From the NCBI GenBank assembly GCA_013400155.1, contig VXBM01000270.1, positions 500,087 to 564,086 of the forward strand: a stretch of 64,000 nt of DNA, read 5' to 3'. This stretch comes from Helopsaltes ochotensis. Its lineage: Eukaryota; Chordata; Aves; Passeriformes; Locustellidae. Of this stretch, positions 52,140-64,000 are shown in pieces. The stretch's first letter is position 1. Each line of letters opens with the position of its first letter. The notes beneath the pieces are model-generated. The model made no database searches. It saw only the letters and a list, made by a program, of their open reading frames with translations, and was not told where the DNA came from. Made by a program: the position numbers and the translations under genes.

Positions 52140-55100
52140 ATGAAATGTGATCTGTGTGGTTTTCACCTCAATGTTATATTTGTTCAGAGAAATCAAATGT
52201 TGGCCTGAGAATAAAGTCTCAGTGCCCTCTTGAGGAAAAGCCTCACTTCACCTTTACCTGTATCTTAATAATGGTATGCAACAAACTTTACCAAACTTAA
52301 ACCAGGGAAAAGGTGCCTTTACTGATAACAATGAATAAGCCCTGCTACCTTTATCGATGCCTGACTTGAGTTCTTCATAATTATGTTGGCCTTTTACATT
52401 AATGTGTGATCTATAATGGTTTGGAGCTGTCCCATACTGTTTATTTAATTAGTTTGCCTGGCCTCTATATTAAAATCTTTCCACATCTTGAAAAGTAATC
52501 TAATTTCCCAAATACCAGAAAGATAATCATGTTCTATACGAAATTTGACATGATTTTTAATATTCTACTCGTCTATGCCATAGTCATTTTACTATTGCAG
52601 TAGTCGTAATAGACTCATCAGTGCTTAAAGAATTTCTGGAGATCTGTCTTCAGCAATGAGCTGTTTTTCTTGAACTGTACAGCTTAAACACTTATTATAC
52701 AGTGCACGATTAATGAAAACAACATGTGCTTCAGTGTATGTCTGTGTGGTAATGCTAAATACAGAAACACCATCACAGAACTCAAAAGGAGGATGCAGTC
52801 TTCAAGGATGCAGTTTTGCTCTTGTTCTCAATGATTGGCAGCAGTAATGGGCTGGAAAAGTAATATGGAAAAGTAATAGGAAAGAGTAACTTTGCTAACT
52901 GAAAGTCAATGTAGACGCTATTTTTTTAATAAGGTGCTCATTTGGGGTATTATTCTAAACCTCCTTTTTTTGTCAGAACTATTTCTCCTCATGATGGTAT
53001 CAAAATTCAAGATCAGTTTTCAAGACACCTCCCGACACCTCCTTGTGCAAGCAAAGCTATTCAGTTCTCAAACTTGTTCTTCCTACAACCCCTAAGCCCT
53101 GTGCATTTAATTCACTCGATTTTCAACAGTATTTTACAGTCAGATTTTTCAGGGATTTTTTTGCCAGTGTAAAGAGAAGTGGATTGTACAAAAAAAAATG
53201 TGGAAATTTGACTGCAAATATTTAGTGGGTTTCAAGATGCAGGTGCTGGAGTTGACTGTTACGAATGTCTGGAATGTTACTGATAGTAAATCTGTAGCTG
53301 TGAGAAATGCAAGCTTTGTGGAAACTGTTTTATTCTTAGTAAACAGATTTAAATTGGGGAGAAAGGGTGAGGTGATGTCATAATCCTTAGCTTCTGACAC
53401 TCTTTTTCACATTGAATACAAGAGGTAGTTTTTGCAAATGAATTCTAGGTGATATATTTATCTCTTCAGTGCTTAGACCTATTGAACATTTTCTCACTTG
53501 TAAAATCTCTTTTTACTCACTTATATAATTTCCCACCGCTGAGCTATTTGCTGCTGTTTTTTCAGGTAATGACCTTTGAATTGTTCCTTTGTCTCTTTGC
53601 TTCTGTGCCGATGTGGAGCTGTCAGCTTGGGGCCCTATACATTGTCTGCATCTCAGCCCATCATAGGCATTTTCATAGAAACAGTTGAAATTGTGTGATT
53701 CTGCTCACTTCACTTACGTGCTTGGCAGCAGTTCCTTCATGGGTATAGCTGTTGTTTTTCCTCTCTACTGAATGTTCCAGCTCTTGCAGTGTCAGTTCCT
53801 TCAGCAGCCATCTGTCTTGCTGGCTCACTCACTACCTTAACAGCTCTCCTTCTCAGACTAGATGTAAGTCCTAGTGATTATGCCATCAGCTGTTAATTTT
53901 TTATTCAGAAGCTTTTAAAACAATTGTTGCTGCACAACATATCACGCTGTACAAATATCCTATATTTCAATGCTCTCTAGCCCATCCTTGGCTCTTAATG
54001 ATTGCTTTCTTCTGCATCCTCCTTTTTACAGGTTCCTTTGCAAGTTGTTTGTCTATCACTTCATTTCTTTTCCTGAAAGTTTTAGAGATATTTTCTTCAA
54101 TTTGACAACTTGTCCCTGAATTCTATCTGGGGATTGCATGTCTGAATGCAAGGAAGGCCTAATCCAGTTCTGTTTGTTGTGGCACAGTAACTCTACAACC
54201 ACTGCAGGAAGCATCCAAGTGCTTTCAGATATTACACGGGTCAGGTAACAGCTCCTGAGAAGTGTAAGATTGTTATCTTTTGTCAATAAGTTAGATAACA
54301 ACTTCTTTGTGGTGGTATCAGTTTTACAGATAGGATGGATTGTCTTGTAGCTCAGGGGCTGGCATATTGCTAAACAATCTAGCAATCTTTTTGATGAAAA
54401 GTTCTATTTGCTTGTAAGCCAGTCAGGCCTGGATGCAAAATTGCTTTATGAAGCCCTGAGAGTATAGTATTCCTTATTATAGTAGCAGTTTGGTTTATTT
54501 TTGTACACTATACTTGCTTTATAATCTTCCAATAGCTAAGATTCAGTTAGACAGTGTTGAGAGCTTTATAAACAACTACTTGGGTTTAGTGCAATTTTCA
54601 GCTGTAGAAATGAACCACACAGATAATAATTTCAGTAGAGACATACCAGCTTTTCTTCTTTTTTATGTATAGTGATAATCCTTTCTCAGACCTTCTGCTC
54701 CTTTCCCGGACAAACTCAAATATTGTTTATTCCTAGTGCCAATTAGTCAGCCAAGCATCTGCACCTGGCAGCTGTCCACAATGAAGAAGCCCCAGAAGAT
54801 TAAAACTCCCAGCTGATTTGCATGTTAGATGTCATTGTTTGTAATCTTCTGGATTCCTTCCACACTTAATGTTTCTTAATGATAAAGAAAACTGAGTGTG
54901 CTTACAGTTGTAACCAATTATTAATAAGATGGATTTTATTTCCCTACCGTACTTATGACCTCCAGGATAAATTTAGACCTGTTATTTAATGCGTCTCATG
55001 AGGGACTGCCCATCTGAGAAAGGTTTGCTTCCCTACTAAACATTGCCACTGAAACAGGTCTTCTCACAGTGTGATGGTAAAAGTGTGTTCATAATACATT

Positions 55101-55334
55101 CGTCTCTTCTGGGCTAGAAAGTTAAAGCTGTATTACTATATTGGTAACAAAATTTATGCCAGTGTATTAAGTAGTTCCAATAGTACAGAAAAGTTTTACT
55201 AAGCTACACAGTGTTTTTCTGCCATTGCTCAGGCCTTTTTTTTCCTTTGTGCACAGAAAGTGAAAACAGTCAAGCAAGACAGCAGCATAGAAGAGAGTGA
55301 GAGTAAATTAATTTCTTTTCTGTCTTTGTCTCAG
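52140..55334. other. Downstream of the CpG island: probable first intron, one exon-like block
   Basis: AT-rich non-coding sequence. An exon-like block on + at 53,805-53,863 (59 nt) has a pyrimidine-rich acceptor (GTCAGTTCCTTCAG) and a GAT/GTAAGT donor. One frame is open and reads AICLAGSLTTLTALLLRLD, hydrophobic; it would be reached in frame only from the weak phase-1 donor at 52,095. Small tandem repeats occur at 52,791-52,814 and 52,854-52,879. Confidence 0.3.
52854..52879 (+). repeat. 13-bp tandem duplication
   Basis: GGAAAAGTAATAT (52,854-52,866) is followed directly by GGAAAAGTAATAG (52,867-52,879). Confidence 0.85.
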
Positions 55335-55425
55335 GCAAATCAACTCCCTAACTCCAGGACGTGACTTCCAGTAGGAAGGCGACAGCAGAGATTGTCTCCA
55401 AAACCCTATTAAGTGAGGTGCTCAG
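55335..55425 (+). other. Candidate + strand non-coding or 5'-untranslated exon
   Basis: An excellent acceptor (TTCTTTTCTGTCTTTGTCTCAG ends at 55,334, quoted in part: TCTGTCTTTGTCTCAG) is followed by 91 nt with stops in all three frames and a CAG/GTGTGA donor. The block has CpGs (GGACGTGAC, AAGGCGAC) that stand out against the flanks. Nine bases past the donor, at 55,434, an ATG in a strong context (A at -3, G at +4) opens 28 codons beginning MASLMIKYNQQRQRNLKLSG and ending at 55,520. If the donor is not used, block plus ORF would make a start exon. The lysine- and glutamine-rich peptide is not recognised. It would suit a second exon of a transcript from the CpG island. Confidence 0.25.
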
Positions 55426-55520
55426 GTGTGATCATGGCAAGTCTTATGATTAAATATAACCAGCAGAGGCAAAGAAATTTGAAACTGTCCGGAAATCTTC
55501 AACAGAGAACTGGTAGCTAA

Positions 55521-58500
55521 TATACTTTTTCTCTCATTAAGTGAAGCTACAGATGTCTTATGCTAAAAAGAGCAAGTATCCAAATCCAAGAAAGCTGCAG
55601 AGGAAACTACAGGGTAGGGTGAGCTACAATTTATCTTCCCTTCTTGTTACCAGGATATACTCTGTAGTCTGGGTTCAAACCAAGCAGTATTCCATGAACA
55701 TTAAGGAATGTTATTGTTGTTAGGTGAACACACTGCCTATGATAATTTACTCTGCTTGAAATAACATGTAAACTGGTTTCAGAAGAATAAAATTATTCAC
55801 CAGAATATGATTGGAAGAGTATTTTAAGAGCAGACAAAATCTACTTACATGCTAGGCTAGAAGGAGCTAGCTACTACTTAGCATGCTATTAACTAAAAGG
55901 AATCTTAATTAATTCCTTCTTAAAAAAAAAAAAAAAAGTTAGACCTCACAAGATTTCAATATTTTATGCTTTCAATAATCTCAGTTACCAAAGAGAATTC
56001 CTGCTACAAACGAGCTGGAATTTCCACCAATATAGCTAAGGAAGTGTGAAGTGAATAAAATCTTGATTTTTATATTAGGCTAATAAAATCTTTCCATCGT
56101 GGCTTTAGTTTCATTGTAGTTTTTACATTGTATTACAATTAAATAGATTTACATTTTATCAGATCTATGTGAGCAAGTCTCAGCCAGTTGGCAAGAAATG
56201 CTCATTGCAACATCCTAAAGAATAGAAGCATCGTTGTGTAGAGTTTACTATTCTTTTTCATACTTTTTAAAACAGGGCAAGGTATGCTGTTCCATTTACT
56301 TAATAACGTGTTCAATAAAAAACGGAATTAAGGGACTTTTCATATTCTGTAAAAACGACTGTGTCGTGGCACAGATATAAAGACTCTATAGGTAAGTTCT
56401 GGATGGAGAAATCTGGAGCTGGGCCTTGCAGCATTGACAGAAGTAGCTCTTCAGAGGCAGATTATGAAATTAGAGCTGTAATCTCTGCCTGACATAGAGT
56501 TAATATGCAGCCATTCCAGGACTGAAGCTGTTTACTGGTTCTTCCATCTGTCAGGATTTTCCTAGTTTCTATGGGAAGGAAATACATTCATTTGAAACTG
56601 AGATTGCATGGAGGAAAACTTTCTTTGTGGCTGTGTCATGGAGACCTTTTGAAGAGTTGCTGGCAGACCAGCAAGTGAAGGAGTGAATGGGCATAATGGA
56701 TGTATTTATTTACAATAACTAAACAAACTAAAAATCCTTTTCCTCCTCTTAGGTGTGACATTTGAGATTGTTTGAAGAAAAAATAGTGTGAGAAGTAAGA
56801 GTTAAAAACATTAAGATATGATGAGAATGAGAGACCTGAATGAAACCTACATTGGGTTTTTTTTTTTCTTTCATTCTTTCTTTTAGCACTGGGCTTAGCT
56901 GACTAAAGTTTAATGTGTAAAATCTGCAAGATATAAGCTAGACTTGAAGGACCTTGGCATTGGGAAATAATGAAAGCATTGTATCATTGTATCAGCTGGC
57001 CAAGATGAACATCACACATTTACTCTAAGTTACTTGTGAAGATTGTCTTGGAAACTCCAAAGAGTCAACATTAAGAAAGAACACTTACTTTGTGCTGACC
57101 TAGTGGTCCAGTAGGGTAGGGTTCTCTACCTATGTATGCATTGATTCTTCTGTGCTCCATAGCCTTTTCTTGCAGGACTATTGCAATTAGGTATGTGCAG
57201 CAGCAGCCTGTGTGCTATGCATCAGAGAAACTTTCAACAAACGTGTCTATGTTCAATAAAGATTTAGCTGTGCCTGTACTTTTTCACCCTATGTCACTTG
57301 GCCACATTATGTTTTGCTTTGGAAGACATAAAGAAGAGGATATTGGGCTAAAGCTGACATTCTGAGGAATTATCAAGAAACTGGTTTTTAAAAAGTTGCA
57401 AAAATCTACTTCTGTCACTCATGTTATTTGAAAGTTAATAGTTTAACAAGGAAGGTGAAATGGCAAGTTCAGGTCTTCTCACAGTGAATAAAAATCCTTT
57501 TATATCCAAGATATTCCCATTTGTTTACAGCAATATTCACTGGAATTAGGTTAGCCAGGCTGTAATAGCCAACTTCTTCTGCTTCATTTCCATTGTACAT
57601 TGTCCTTTCAAAGGAATGTTTATCATATAGCTGTTACCTTGGCAGCAAATAGAGTAATTTACATAACTGCACCTTATCTGGACTAGATTTTTTCAGTAAT
57701 TTTTCCAGCTTTTCTGTGGGAGTAAGAAAAGTTTCTCCAGGACTAGAATCAATGAAGGACTGCTTTTAGACGATAGAGTCATCTTTACTTTCTCTGTCTT
57801 GCCATGCTTGCAGAGTAACAACAGCTTAAAGCTCTCTCATGCAAAAGGGGTTCTGTGTGCATCCTCTGGGACTAGCAAGGATCCCCATCTCCTGCCTGTG
57901 CCAGCAGTGTCCGTATCCACCTGCCCAGGAATTCATATTGTCATGGACTCTTCCCTCTCTCCCTCAAAGAGGCACTAAGAGATTCCAAGAAGGATTTTAT
58001 CCTTCTTTCCTCTCACTCATGGCAACAAGAGAACACCAACTGCTCTCTGTCCTCTAACTAGATCTACTAACACATACCAGTTCACAAAGAAATCATAAAC
58101 TTAACAAGATTCTTATCTTTCTTCATTTTTCACTCCCAGTTCCTTAGCTTGGATAAGAGACTCCTGTCCATGCTGTGTTTTCTGGACTCTCCCTGTCTTT
58201 TCTTTATGCAGAGGGTCATCAATGGAGTTCAGCTTCGAGCTCAATGAAGGACTCCTAGAGGAAAAGCTATAAATCTTTGATCTCTCATCTCTATGGCAGT
58301 GCTGATTTCACAGAAGTAACTGTGATGAAGGAGTCAGGAACTGAGTATTTTTTTTTCTAGTCTGTGATATTTGAAGTGTTTCAGGGCACACTTATAATTC
58401 TGATGTATTTTCACTTGTCATTTCTTACTGAGACAGAATTTCTCATTGCTTTCAATGACAGTTCTGCTTAGCAACACAGGAAGGGTGGAGTCACCTGTAC

Positions 58501-61500
58501 AGAAAGCTACAGCTTCTCAACAGATCGCTGCTTACTTTCCTTAGATATTATCTCTTCCCAGAAAGGGTTAAACTCTGCTTTTTCTCCAGCCAGTAATTCC
58601 TGAGTAAAAAAAAAAAAAAAAAAAACAAAAAAACCCAAAGTTTCACAGCTTCCCGATCATGAATTTTTCTGCCAGCCTCTTTGCAAGGCAGTTATCCAAA
58701 AGAAATCTATGGAATTTTACCCCTTTTTCCAACATGGCTGTACCAAAGTTTGAAGTAAGTGAAAGGAGTAAAATGGCCACTTAACTCTTCTTTTGGCAGA
58801 GAAAAGATTGAAGTAAGACATCCTGCTTAAAAGTGAAAGCTTCTACTATACTTGAATTACAGAGTAGGTGGGAAAGAGCTAAAAATCACCAAAACCCTGT
58901 GTTAAAGCAAAACTGTTAATCAATGTTAAGTCATTTACAAATAGTCAAGTGGGACAGATGGAATCCAGTTATTATCTCTCTTTTACTTGAGTCAGTTTTA
59001 AAATATATTAAAGCTTGTGTACTTTTGAGTGACAGATATGGCTTGTCACTTTAAAGGGTATTTTTGCTATTGTTAAAACTGAAATAGATTGTACTTGAGG
59101 AACAGTAGTTAACAGAAGTCTTAAGTACCTCAGAGAAAATACTTGTCTTGCATTTATCATCTCAGCTTTCAGATTTAAGCAGCTGTATGTGGTTAAACTT
59201 TGAAATTATGTAACAGTAATAGAACGCTGTTCAAGTTGATGCCTTTTAGAAGACAAGGGAGTGGGGGTGGGGATGTGATTGTACAGTAAACCCACGTTAA
59301 ACTTTTTCCTTAACTGTATGCCTTGAGACAGCAATCAGCTACCCAGAACAGAGCCCAGAATGTGCTCTCTGCAGTTTGCTCTCAACTCACAGTGCATCTT
59401 GTGGGTTTTTTTCCCATAAGACAGTGATAGAAGTCTAAGCATTGATGCAACTCACATTTAAATCAGAATTTCTCAGCCTGTGTTGTTTAATTGTAACCTG
59501 TTCCCTGGTAACATATTTCTAGAGTAAACATCCTCTTATTATCTGAAGAATATGCATTTTTAATTATCTCAGAACTGAACTGAATCATTAAATATTGTTC
59601 TTATTCTGTAGTTGAGATGCGTCATAGGTCACACACTGGTCCAAAGTGCAAGTTTCAACAGATGCTGTGTGAATGTTAACAAAGGGCACCTTAAAAAATC
59701 ATTTCCCATACTTTTAGGGTGTCAGTTTAATGTTTTTCTGCTTTGTATTAGTGATGCTGAAGTTTTAATGCACTTCCAAAGCAAAGATAGCAAACCATGT
59801 CACCAGAGCAACTCTCCACTGCAAATGTAGCAAGAACAATCCTTTTATGCTGGCATAAAGCTAAGTGGACAGGCAGAGGATAAACTTCTTGTGATTGGAA
59901 TATTGGTTGTGTATAGATTACTCTTCTTTTATAATTTCTGAGACATCTTGGTTCCAAATTTAAAGAAGACTGTATAACCATCTTAAATGGAAACTAATGG
60001 AAATTTTGTTTGTCTCAGAAGTTTTCAATAATTTGGTCCTGTGTGTTTCATGTGCAATACCTCAGATGTCTGTATTTGCAAATTTTGTCAAGTTGCATTT
60101 TTTGAGGACAAGTGGCAAGAAATCTAAAAAATCCAAACTGTAATTTTTTGATAGCAGCCTCAGGCATACCTCAAAAAAAGCGAAAAAAGAAATCTGAGAA
60201 ATAACAGAACAAATTGTTTCATGCAGTTCTTGCAAACAGGTGCTAGTCCAGGTCCATCACCTCTGCTCTGTAAAATAGCAGGTGAGTGAAGAATGCAAAC
60301 TATCAAGTATTAGGCCACAGAGAATAATCATCACTGACAGAGGAGCAGGCATTCTGCCCAGGCACTTATTCCCACTGAGGAGACTGGGATCAGCTCACAC
60401 AGAGTGAGCTTTCTGTTCTTTAAATATGCTTGTTAAACCTCAAACTTGCAGCACAAGATTCAAGACTGAGGCATTTCTCAGTCTCCCTCATATTCACCAA
60501 GATTTTCTATGATCATGAAACTGTTTGCTCCTGTTTCGACTCAAGAGGATGTTTGCTGGTCACTTCTTTAAGGTATGACAGCATTCTGCCTCCTTTTAGA
60601 GTAAAAGCTGAGTGGCTCTGAGAGTAGAGCCCTCAAAAGGCAGTATGTGCATGACCAAGTTAGGAATCACCAAAATCTGGTGACTTCCCAGTGGATAAGT
60701 ACAACTCTATGTCCAGGGCTTCCTCTCTCTCCCACAGTTTTCCCCTTCTTGCCCCCATCCCAAACACTAGAAACAAAGCTGAGTAGAACTTACTCAAGGA
60801 GGAAAATCTTGTATTCATTGCAATTCTACATAAATACTGTCTCCAAACTGCCCATTTCTCAGAAACTACTTGTTCAAGACAAAATAAAATGGAAGTGAAT
60901 ATTTCTGCAAATCTTGTCAGCACTGTGCTGTCAGCTCAAATTATGGATTGTCCCTTTTTACAACAATGTCACAATTCAACCATAGTCTAACATTTTCCCA
61001 GATTTTAGAGTGGCTTTGACCTATGAGACGTGAAAGTACATGATTATAGCAATAATGGCTGGAGTACAGCTACAATTTTCTTCTGTTGTGGAGTGTTGTA
61101 GAGAACTTAAAACAAATGCTTAAACACTACAGTCAAATATTTAGAATTTAGAAGCTATACCTTCAAAAATCACTGAAAATATTACTTGCTACTTGAAGCA
61201 AGTCACTGGGATTGCTCTTTTTCAGTTAGCAGGGCCTTTCTTCTAAAATGAAGCAGTACATAATTGCTTATTGCAGTATGCATTTAAATGCCTTTTTTAA
61301 AGAGTAGACTTGGGAGGATCATGTAACAATTTACAGGCATTTATGGGGGTAAGTAAAATCTAGTTATGTTTAATGCCAAGAATTGCTAGAATTCAAGCAG
61401 AAAATTTGCACTATACAATACATAAAATTCACTTTTCTCTTTTTAGAGCTGTAGAAAATACATAAGCCATCTCAGCCAGACATAGAGGACAATATTAAAA

Positions 61501-61930
61501 AGACGTTTTGGTAATACAGAGTACTTTGATTCTCCATACCATATAAAGGTATGTGTCCTGTCATTCTCCCTCATACAGACAGCAGTTTAAAAGTCTCTGC
61601 TTTTCTCTAGTGCATGCTGATTATTAACTATAGCATTTTTGTACAGATTGTGCTTATAAGGATTTTTTTAATCCTTAAAAAACCCCTACCCTTTCTGTGT
61701 TGCTATATAGTGTGATCATAACAGTGGCTCTAGCATTAAAAATATATCCGGGTCAGGTTTCTGTGCAAGACTTTTTGAAAAATAGACTTTTAGTTAAGTG
61801 TAATGGAAACATTTCCATGACTTCAGCAGTCTCCTTTGAAAGTTAAAGTAAATATTTCCACAAAGAAATTGCAACTTGAGGTTTAATTTACTGTGCTGAA
61901 TGCATGATAACTGGACACAGAAAGTTGCAG
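55521..61930. other. Non-coding stretch with A tracts and one exon-like block
   Basis: No gene recognised. Runs of 16 A (55,922-55,937) and 20 A (58,606-58,625, followed by an A/C-rich piece) may mark old retroposition, but no element body is identifiable. On + at 60,240-60,281 a 42-nt block has an acceptor (TTTCATGCAGTTCTTGCAAACAG, its last 16 bases being AGTTCTTGCAAACAG plus G) and a perfect CAG/GTGAGT donor; only one frame is open. At 56,390 a TAG/GTAAGT donor has only a weak acceptor. Confidence 0.35.
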
Positions 61931-62300
61931 TGGATCCTACATCAGTAAAATATTGATTGCTGATTGCCCAAGCTGACATACAAGTAATTAGCAGAAATAT
62001 TCTATTTGCAATAGCCTTTAGCATAAACAATGTTGGGGGAACACAATGGTCTTTTTTAATATATTTTGGGAAGCCCAGACCACTGGCTCTATTAAAAGCA
62101 TGCTGCACTGGCTTCATTAGGACAAAGCAGCTTTGTCTTTGTCCTAACTGACCGGGTAGAAACACGAATGTGGCAGCAAGCACAGAGTCTCAGTTTATGA
62201 ATTATGGCAATGTAGGGGTGTGGTCAGAGCATGCTGCTTAGCTTTTCTGATATTTTAGTGGCTTTAGAGGGCTGTTGCAGGCAGCAGCAACTGCAAACAT
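61931..62300. promoter_or_regulatory. Possible enhancer with a SOX-type inverted repeat
   Basis: About 370 bases of enhancer-like texture: TGATTGCTGATTG, AATTAGC, GCATAAACAATG (a SOX/FOX-like core) and AATTATGGCAAT. It includes a perfect inverted repeat at 62,117-62,147. There is no splice chain, and a 129-codon - strand frame across part of it shows no domain. The regulatory reading is inference from motif content. Confidence 0.3.
62117..62147. repeat. Perfect 11-bp inverted repeat, SOX-like cores
   Basis: TTAGGACAAAG (62,117-62,127) is the exact reverse complement of CTTTGTCCTAA (62,137-62,147). The 9-base spacer CAGCTTTGT contributes a further CTTTGT. ACAAAG/CTTTGT is the core bound by SOX HMG proteins and by TCF/LEF-type sites (CTTTG), and opposed pairs of such cores are known dimer sites for the SOX8/9/10 group. 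Confidence 0.8.
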
Positions 62301-64000
62301 AGAGCTGAAATGTCTACAACGTCCCTCTGTTGTAAAGCCTCTTATTCCTACCCAAAAATGAGAACCTGTTTTAAGGTTTAACAGTGCCCTTTAAATTAGA
62401 AGCAACTGCTACAGTGAGATATTCAGACTGGGTTAGGCAGTATGCTATGGTTACCATCACTAAACAGAGCTGGATCTGGTAAGATCAAAATGGTTGACTT
62501 GTCACTCTATAGTAATTGTTCCCTGTGGAAAAAATTCAATAGCATCACTTAAATCACACATAGCTGATCACGTGCTCTGAGGCTTTGATGGTGCTTAGAC
62601 TAAAAGGCAGAGGTAGGGAGGAGCTGTGTCAGGAAATCTAATTCTGCTGGTGTGAGGGGAAGCTTGCCTTGCACACAGTCATGTGCACAAATTGATTTTT
62701 AATTTTACAGTAAAGCACTATTGTAATTATTAACTCAATTGATCCTTAAAAGGCTACTGTTAAAAGCCAGATGTTATGCCCCTGCATGCCCAAGGTGCCT
62801 ATTGGAAGGAGAGCTTTTGAATCTGAGATGACTGTCAGACTGCATTCAATCTATTCAACTTCTTTTTTATTACAGTAAAGCATAAAATCTGTTAATCTGC
62901 AGCCTCTATAAGACAAACTGAATGCACGCTATCTTCAAAATTAATTACATACCTGAACCCTAATCATTAGTACAAAAAGAAAAAGTTAAAAAAAGAAAGC
63001 CAAGTCAATGAAAATGAGAAGTAATATGGGTCTGTCCAGTTTGAAGAATCATTAATATTATGGGAATTTATGTGAGTCCCACAATTTTGCTTTTAAACAC
63101 TTACCTTATTGCTCCCTGCAACTGTGTTTCTGGCTCTTTTCTTCTGACAATGATACAGTAACATAGGGAGCAGGAGATACTTAATACACAAATTCTAGAT
63201 ACAGGGCAGAGGTAAGTTAAGGCAAAGTGCTAAGAGCCTGCTAATCAGACTGCATTCGATTTTCTAAAGGAAGCTATTTTTTAATCTCAGTTTGGTTCAT
63301 CAGCTTCTTCTGAAAATCAGCACAGAAACTGTACAAGTTCCTCGTCTGACTCCATGCAGTCTCCTGGGTTAAACTTTTCTCACCATCTACACCTGAGAAA
63401 AGTGCTGAATTCCTGTTTTGCCAGGCTTCCCCTTCCCCTGCCACTTTCAGAAGTGCAAGTTAACCTGTCTTACCAACAGCACAAGGGTGCAGCTGCATCC
63501 TTCTCAATTTAGGGTGAAAAAGTCCTTTGATAGCTCAGGAATACTCGCTGATCCTGCGACAGAAGGTACTACACATACAAGCAGTGAAGAACACTTGCTG
63601 CTTGATTATGCATGGTTAATATGCTTGCTCAATTCCCTATTCATCACCCAGCACTAAGAGGAAGCCTGAAGCATCAGGCATAACAGCACAATGCTTGGCT
63701 GTAAACGACTTTGTGTAGGATGCAATTTGCCTTTTGGCCTTAAATACAGTGGAATTTTTTTCCTCTCTGACACCTTGTCACAGAAACACCGTGGTTGCTA
63801 CTCTGACCTTCGGCTGATTGTCCTAGCTCTTCAGTGGGGCTGGTAATCCACATGGAAAGAAGCAAGAAATTATTGCAGTGCAAAATCTACACAAGCATTA
63901 CAGTTAAGGAGGGTACTCAAGGAAACCATTTTGCAGTCTTGACTATAGCACTATCTTACCTGTATGACAAACACATCTTTTCCCCTGCTGAACCATGAGA
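62301..64000. other. Non-coding stretch with one exon-like block
   Basis: On + at 63,159-63,211 (53 nt) a block has a long pyrimidine tract before the acceptor (TCTTTTCTTCTGACAATGATACAG, of which TTTTCTTCTGAC is the tract) and a perfect GAG/GTAAGT donor. The frame is open only if splicing uses the second AG (63,166), giving EQEILNTQILDTGQ. Otherwise nothing is recognised up to the right edge. Confidence 0.35.

Noticed and set aside
51552..52196. 214-codon - strand open frame across the CpG island
   Set aside because: It is rich in Pro, Ala, Arg and Ser, as any frame through GC-rich DNA would be, and it reads through promoter boxes and the + strand start. Low stop density explains it.
1..64000. 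tRNA, rRNA, snRNA, CRISPR, bacterial operons, phage or plasmid features
   Set aside because: No tRNA B-box (GGTTCGAATCC-type), no U6 or 5S-like sequence, no regularly spaced repeats, no Shine-Dalgarno-led gene arrays. The composition and CpG depletion are those of vertebrate nuclear DNA.

Overview
The window looks like nuclear DNA of a vertebrate, most probably a bird or another sauropsid. It is AT-rich and CpG-poor, with no dense gene content, no operons and no ribosome-binding sites. It has one sharp CpG island and very few interspersed repeats. The only repeats I could place by eye are two old CR1-like LINE tails, with no Alu, L1 or B1. No protein-coding gene could be identified by family, so most of the window is best read as intergenic or intronic sequence. 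Every exon entry is a candidate based on splice-signal and reading-frame logic, and none is supported by homology.

Layout. 1-79: open reading frame running in from the left edge to a consensus splice donor, possibly the end of a + strand coding exon. 80-23,430: non-coding, with GC-richer patches (about 410-640, 3,430-3,880, 10,430-10,800), an unusually long 165-codon ORF (6,356-6,853), an ATGCAT cluster, an ATT microsatellite, a CR1-like tail (about 14,500-14,617) and three stretches whose texture resembles conserved non-coding DNA. 23,431-23,559: a 129-nt in-frame exon candidate on + with strong signals on both sides. 23,560-39,254: non-coding, with a perfect 17-bp hairpin at 33,832-33,875 and another enhancer-like stretch at about 37,340-37,900. 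39,255-40,683: a tight cluster of strong splice signals on the - strand, including a possible 15-nt microexon and a possible terminal exon with AATAAA. 44,781-44,872: the clearest old CR1 fragment, on -. 45,528-46,031: a GC-rich 167-codon ORF on - of unknown nature.

The best-supported functional element is the CpG-island promoter at about 51,540-52,130. It carries three inverted CCAAT boxes, two of them in a 31-bp tandem duplication, interleaved with GC boxes. On + it leads into a 34-codon ORF whose arginine-rich, acid-free start resembles a mitochondrial presequence. Exon candidates follow at 53,805-53,863, 55,335-55,425, 60,240-60,281 and 63,159-63,211. On - the island could also drive a divergent transcript (candidates at 46,791-46,851 and 40,683-39,255). 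Whether either chain is one real transcript cannot be decided from sequence alone.

The far right holds a perfect 11-bp inverted repeat with SOX-type cores (62,117-62,147) in enhancer-like sequence.
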